Shown piece after piece: positions 61,298 to 64,000 of a DNA stretch of 64,000 bases; position 1 is the first letter of the stretch, and each line of letters starts with the position of its first letter. Made by a program: the position numbers and the translations under genes. Below the pieces are notes generated by a model, which was given only the letters and a program-made list of their open reading frames with translations, had not been told where the DNA came from and did not search any database. Source of the DNA: Mesorhizobium sp. AR02 (lineage in GTDB: Bacteria > Pseudomonadota > Alphaproteobacteria > Rhizobiales > Rhizobiaceae). The DNA lies in the NCBI RefSeq assembly GCF_024746835.1, contig NZ_CP080531.1, positions 3,038,001 to 3,102,000 of the forward strand, in the 5' to 3' direction.

Positions 61298-62194
61298 ATG
61301 ACGACACGCACCATCAGCCCGTTGAGGCCTGGCCATTTCAACCCGGCGATCCATGCTCTCCTGGCCGCTTTGGCGCTGCTTTTGTCCTGCTTCGCGGCTT
61401 TCGCCGCTGAGTTGCCGGCGCTTACGGGCCGGGTCGTCGACAATGCCGGCATCATCGATGCCGCGACCAAGGCGGCACTGACGCAGAAGCTTGCCGATTT
61501 CGAGAAAAAGGGTTCCGACCAGATCGTCGTCGCGACGATTCCCAGCCTCGATGGTGAGGAGATTGAACCCTACGCCAACCGGCTGTTCCGCTTCTGGAAG
61601 CTCGGCCAGGCGGGTGAAAACAACGGTGTGCTGCTGCTGGTGGCCAAGAACGATCGCAAGATGCGCATCGAAGTAGGCTACGGGCTCGAAGGCACGCTGA
61701 CCGACCTGCACACCAAGCTGATCATCGAAAACGACATGGTGCCGGCGTTCCGCGCCGGCGATTTCTCCGGCGGCATCTCGAAGGCCGTCGACGACATGGT
61801 CATGGTGCTGGAGGGCAATCCGGAGGAGCTGGAAGCGCGCGGCAAGCGCAATCCCGCCGACAGCAGCACTCCCATGGACCCTATCGTTACGATTTTCCTG
61901 ATCCTGTGGGCGACGATGTTCTTCGGCGGCCTGGCAATGGCATTCCTGCCGCCGATGTTTGGCACGAAGCTGTCACCGGGCGTGTATAGATGGCTGGGCA
62001 TGACGTTTCGTTACGGCCGCGGGCCAAGCGGATCGTCCTCGGGCTCCAGTGGCTGGACAACGGGTTCGTCGGGTGGCGGCTGGTCGTCGGGAAGCTCGAG
62101 CAGTGGCTGGTCGTCCGGGTCGAGCAGTGGCGGCGGCGGGTTTTCGGGCGGCGGCGGCTCGTCCGGTGGTGGCGGTTCTTCAGGAAGCTGGTGA
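61298..62194 (+). CDS. TPM-domain protein 2 (YgcG-like), tandem paralogue
   Basis: 298 residues from ATG 61298, four bases after the first copy stop; an earlier start re-reads copy 1. Over the TPM domain (about 145 residues) it differs from copy 1 at only about eight positions by eye. The membrane helix (IVTIFLILWATMFFGGLAMA) and the Gly/Ser-rich tail (GSSGGGWSSGSSSSGWSSGS) have diverged more. This is a tandem duplication with strong conservation of the domain. It is followed nine bases later by a third TPM-type gene. Confidence 0.87.
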   Translation: MTTRTISPLRPGHFNPAIHALLAALALLLSCFAAFAAELPALTGRVVDNAGIIDAATKAALTQKLADFEKKGSDQIVVATIPSLDGEEIEPYANRLFRFWKLGQAGENNGVLLLVAKNDRKMRIEVGYGLEGTLTDLHTKLIIENDMVPAFRAGDFSGGISKAVDDMVMVLEGNPEELEARGKRNPADSSTPMDPIVTIFLILWATMFFGGLAMAFLPPMFGTKLSPGVYRWLGMTFRYGRGPSGSSSGSSGWTTGSSGGGWSSGSSSSGWSSGSSSGGGGFSGGGGSSGGGGSSGSW

Positions 62195-62203
62195 GACAAG
62201 ATC

Positions 62204-62842
62204 ATGGTAACACGACCGATCAGCCCCGAAGACCACGAGCGCATCGCCGACGCGATCCGCGCCGCCGAGGCCAAAACCGATGGCGAGATCTACTGTGTCG
62301 TCGCCCATGCCAGCGATGGCTATTTCGCCCCCGCCGCCTTGATGGCGACGCTTGGCATGCTGGTCGTCAGCCTCGCCGTCGCCTACGGGCTGGAGGCATG
62401 GTGGCTCACCATCCGCCTGCCGCATTTCGTCATCGCTCAATTGCTGGCGCTGGCCTGCGTGCTGGCCCTGTTGTGGGCGTTGCCCGGCCTGCGCATCCAT
62501 ATGGTGCCACGGCGGCTGCGCTATCAAGCCGCGCACGCCAATGCGATCAAGCAGTTCCTCGCCCGCAACGTCCACCGCACCACGGCGCGCACCGGCGTGC
62601 TGATCTTCGTCTCGATCGCCGAGCGCTACGCCGAGGTGGTCGCCGATTCGGGTATCGACGCCAAGGTCGGCCAGCATGTCTGGGACGGCGTGGTGCGTGA
62701 TCTCACCGCCCATGCCGGCGACGACCGGCTCGCCGACGGCTTCGTCAAGGCGATCGAGCAGGTGGGCGCGGTGCTGGCCGAGCATTTCCCGGTCACCTCG
62801 GGCGATACCAACGAACTCGACGACCATCTGGTCGAAATTTGA
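62204..62842 (+). CDS. TPM-domain protein 3 (membrane form without signal or Gly-rich tail)
   Basis: 212 residues. Starts MVTRPISPEDHERIADAIRA with an N-terminal cytosolic segment, two membrane helices (ALMATLGMLVVSLAVAYGLE and HFVIAQLLALACVLALLWAL) and then the TPM-type C-terminal domain (TARTGVLIFVSIAERYAEVV, DRLADGFVKAIEQVGAVLAE). It is the last gene of lemA-tpm1-tpm2-tpm3. The arrangement is that of the common TPM phosphatase-like accessory proteins; function not established. Confidence 0.85.
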   Translation: MVTRPISPEDHERIADAIRAAEAKTDGEIYCVVAHASDGYFAPAALMATLGMLVVSLAVAYGLEAWWLTIRLPHFVIAQLLALACVLALLWALPGLRIHMVPRRLRYQAAHANAIKQFLARNVHRTTARTGVLIFVSIAERYAEVVADSGIDAKVGQHVWDGVVRDLTAHAGDDRLADGFVKAIEQVGAVLAEHFPVTSGDTNELDDHLVEI

Positions 62843-62871
62843 GAACCCGCCTCTAGACGCTCACTTGTCCG

Positions 62872-62889
62872 GCCCGTTTTCAGACGGGC
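62872..62889 (+). terminator. Hairpin after the LemA/TPM operon
   Basis: GCCCGT (62872-62877) pairs perfectly with ACGGGC (62884-62889) around a six-base loop, 30 bases after the last stop. There is no clean U-tract, so a rho-independent terminator is only likely. Confidence 0.45.
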
Positions 62890-62990
62890 TCTGCCCAATG
62901 TCGGCAATGTCAGGATCGGCTGTGAGAAAGCGGTCGGCGGGCCGCCCGGACTCTTGCAATCGGCCGGTGCGGGTTTATGGTTAACAAATC

Positions 62991-63497
62991 ATGAATACGC
63001 TGACGATCGACATCCGGAAAGCCGACCCGCGCGACGCTGGCGCCATCGCCGAAGTGCACCTGGAAGCCTGGCGCGGCGCCTATGCCGGCATCATTCCGCA
63101 CCGCACGCTGACATCGATGATCAATCGTCGCGGCGCCGACTGGTGGGCGAATGCGATTCGCCGCGCCGCCACCGTTCTGGTCGTCGAAATCGGCGGCACG
63201 ATCGCCGGCTATGCGACGATCGGCAAGAACCGTGCCCGGGAACTCAAGCAGCAAGGCGAGATCTACGAATTGTACCTGCGCCCGGAATACCAGGGCATCG
63301 GTCTCGGCCGTCGCCTGTTTTCGGCAGCCAGGGCGCGGCTCGCCGACCATGGCCTGAAGGGCATGGTGGTCTGGGCACTGGAAGACAACCAGAACGCACT
63401 GGCCTTCTATGCCGGCGCCGGCGGCCGAGACGTCGCCGAGGGTGTCGAGATCTTCGAACAAAAAGCGCTGAAGAAGGTCGCCTTCGTCTGGGAATGA
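62991..63497 (+). CDS. GNAT-family N-acetyltransferase
   Basis: 168 residues. The acetyl-CoA-binding motif A is LRPEYQGIGLGRRLFSAARA (Q-x-x-G-x-G/A), with the family N-terminal IRKADPRDAGAIAEVHLEAW and VVWALEDNQNALAFYAGAG at the end. The substrate is unknown. It stands alone between the TPM operon and ppa. Confidence 0.88.
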   Translation: MNTLTIDIRKADPRDAGAIAEVHLEAWRGAYAGIIPHRTLTSMINRRGADWWANAIRRAATVLVVEIGGTIAGYATIGKNRARELKQQGEIYELYLRPEYQGIGLGRRLFSAARARLADHGLKGMVVWALEDNQNALAFYAGAGGRDVAEGVEIFEQKALKKVAFVWE

Positions 63498-63697
63498 CAG
63501 CCCGGGGATGATCGTGGACCGCAAGGCCGGTACGCGGTGCGTATCCCAGTGAAATCACGACGCTGAAACATCTTGTGCGGATGATTGAACGCATCGGATG
63601 GCATCGCGTCTCGCCTGACGTCTGTGAATACCATTCGCCGCATTGCGCCATTCTGCGCCGCCCGCTATCTCCTCCCCATCGAGAGAGGGACAAAACC

Positions 63698-64000
63698 ATG
63701 CGCATTGAAGCCATAGCCATCGGAAAGAATCCGCCTGAGGACATCAACGTCATCATCGAGGTGCCGATCGGCGGCGAGCCGATCAAGTATGAGATGGACA
63801 AGGAGGCCGGCACGCTGTTTGTCGACCGCTTCCTGCACACCTCGATGCGTTATCCCGGCAATTACGGCTTCGTGCCGCACACGCTGTCGGGCGATGGCGA
63901 TCCGATCGACGTGCTGGTCTGCAACACGCGCGCACTGGTGCCGGGCTGCGTCATCAATGTCAGGCCGATCGGTGTGCTGGTGATGGAAGACAATGCCGGT
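63698..64000 (+). CDS. ppa: Inorganic pyrophosphatase, N-terminal part
   Basis: The first 101 codons of a family I soluble pyrophosphatase; the gene runs off the window. Start ATG 63698 with GAGAGAGGG upstream. The visible N-terminal part has [32 protein letters not shown] (the Y-x-N-Y-G-F-V-P-x-T segment) and [10 protein letters not shown], the D-x-D-P-x-D metal site signature. It hydrolyses pyrophosphate to drive biosynthesis. Confidence 0.95.
   Translation, partial: MRIEAIAIGKNPPEDINVIIEVPIGGEPIKYEMDKEAGTLFVDRFLHTSMRYPGNYGFVPHTLSGDGDPIDVLVCNTRALVPGCVINVRPIGVLVMEDNAG

Overview
This is about 64 kb of GC-rich (low-to-mid 60s % by eye) alphaproteobacterial chromosome. The gene families, the pcaR-pcaIJF layout, the RirA-like and Zur-like operators and the many RIME-like palindromic intergenic repeats point to the Rhizobiales, most likely Mesorhizobium or a close relative. 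This is an inference from gene content, not a phylogeny. I see no IS element, prophage, CRISPR array or rRNA. There is one tRNA gene (Ala, CGC anticodon).

Layout. 1-1170: the end of a sugar-type ABC importer. 1300-3372: a fused beta-oxidation enzyme. 3384-6325: a zinc uptake operon znuA-znuC-znuB-zur behind a double Zur box; zur has a 3' frameshift. 6539-14889: a LuxR-type regulator divergent from a polyamine-type ABC importer and an SDR, then (minus strand) an aldehyde dehydrogenase and three tandem cupins. 15125-25686: a second polyamine-type importer, two paralogous GT1 glycosyltransferases, a GntR regulator, a glutamine-synthetase-like ligase and an FAD amine oxidase. Together 12.3-25.7 kb reads as two divergent operons around one GntR regulator for import and gamma-glutamyl-type catabolism of an unknown amine, with unexpected glycosyltransferases.

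25904-29663: pcaR and pcaIJF (lower beta-ketoadipate pathway) with a PcaR-like operator. 29712-34521: a BMP-family nucleoside/nucleobase ABC importer preceded by a RutR-like operator. 34717-37701: an SDR, a 51-residue membrane protein, a luciferase-like monooxygenase and an isochorismatase-like hydrolase. 37872-41228: two RirA-type boxes, a siderophore-type ABC ATPase and exbB-exbD-tonB.

41276-44406: the most unusual locus. It has a 31-codon peptide gene, a flavin oxidoreductase of the SagB/ThcOx type with an N-terminal RRE-like domain, three small helical proteins of unknown function and an XRE-type regulator, with hairpins flanking the peptide gene. I read it as a compact, apparently YcaO-less candidate RiPP (modified peptide) locus.

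44736-46457: tRNA-Ala, a decayed yggT fragment, a secreted protein, yggT and a DUF167 gene. 46461-54356: a divergent CUT1 sugar-type ABC system with an RpiR regulator, an SDR and an M81 (MlrC-like) protein. 54357-64000: M3 oligopeptidase, secreted NTF2-like protein, beta-carbonic anhydrase, DUF429 protein, pyridoxal kinase, LemA plus three TPM-domain proteins, a GNAT acetyltransferase and the start of inorganic pyrophosphatase.
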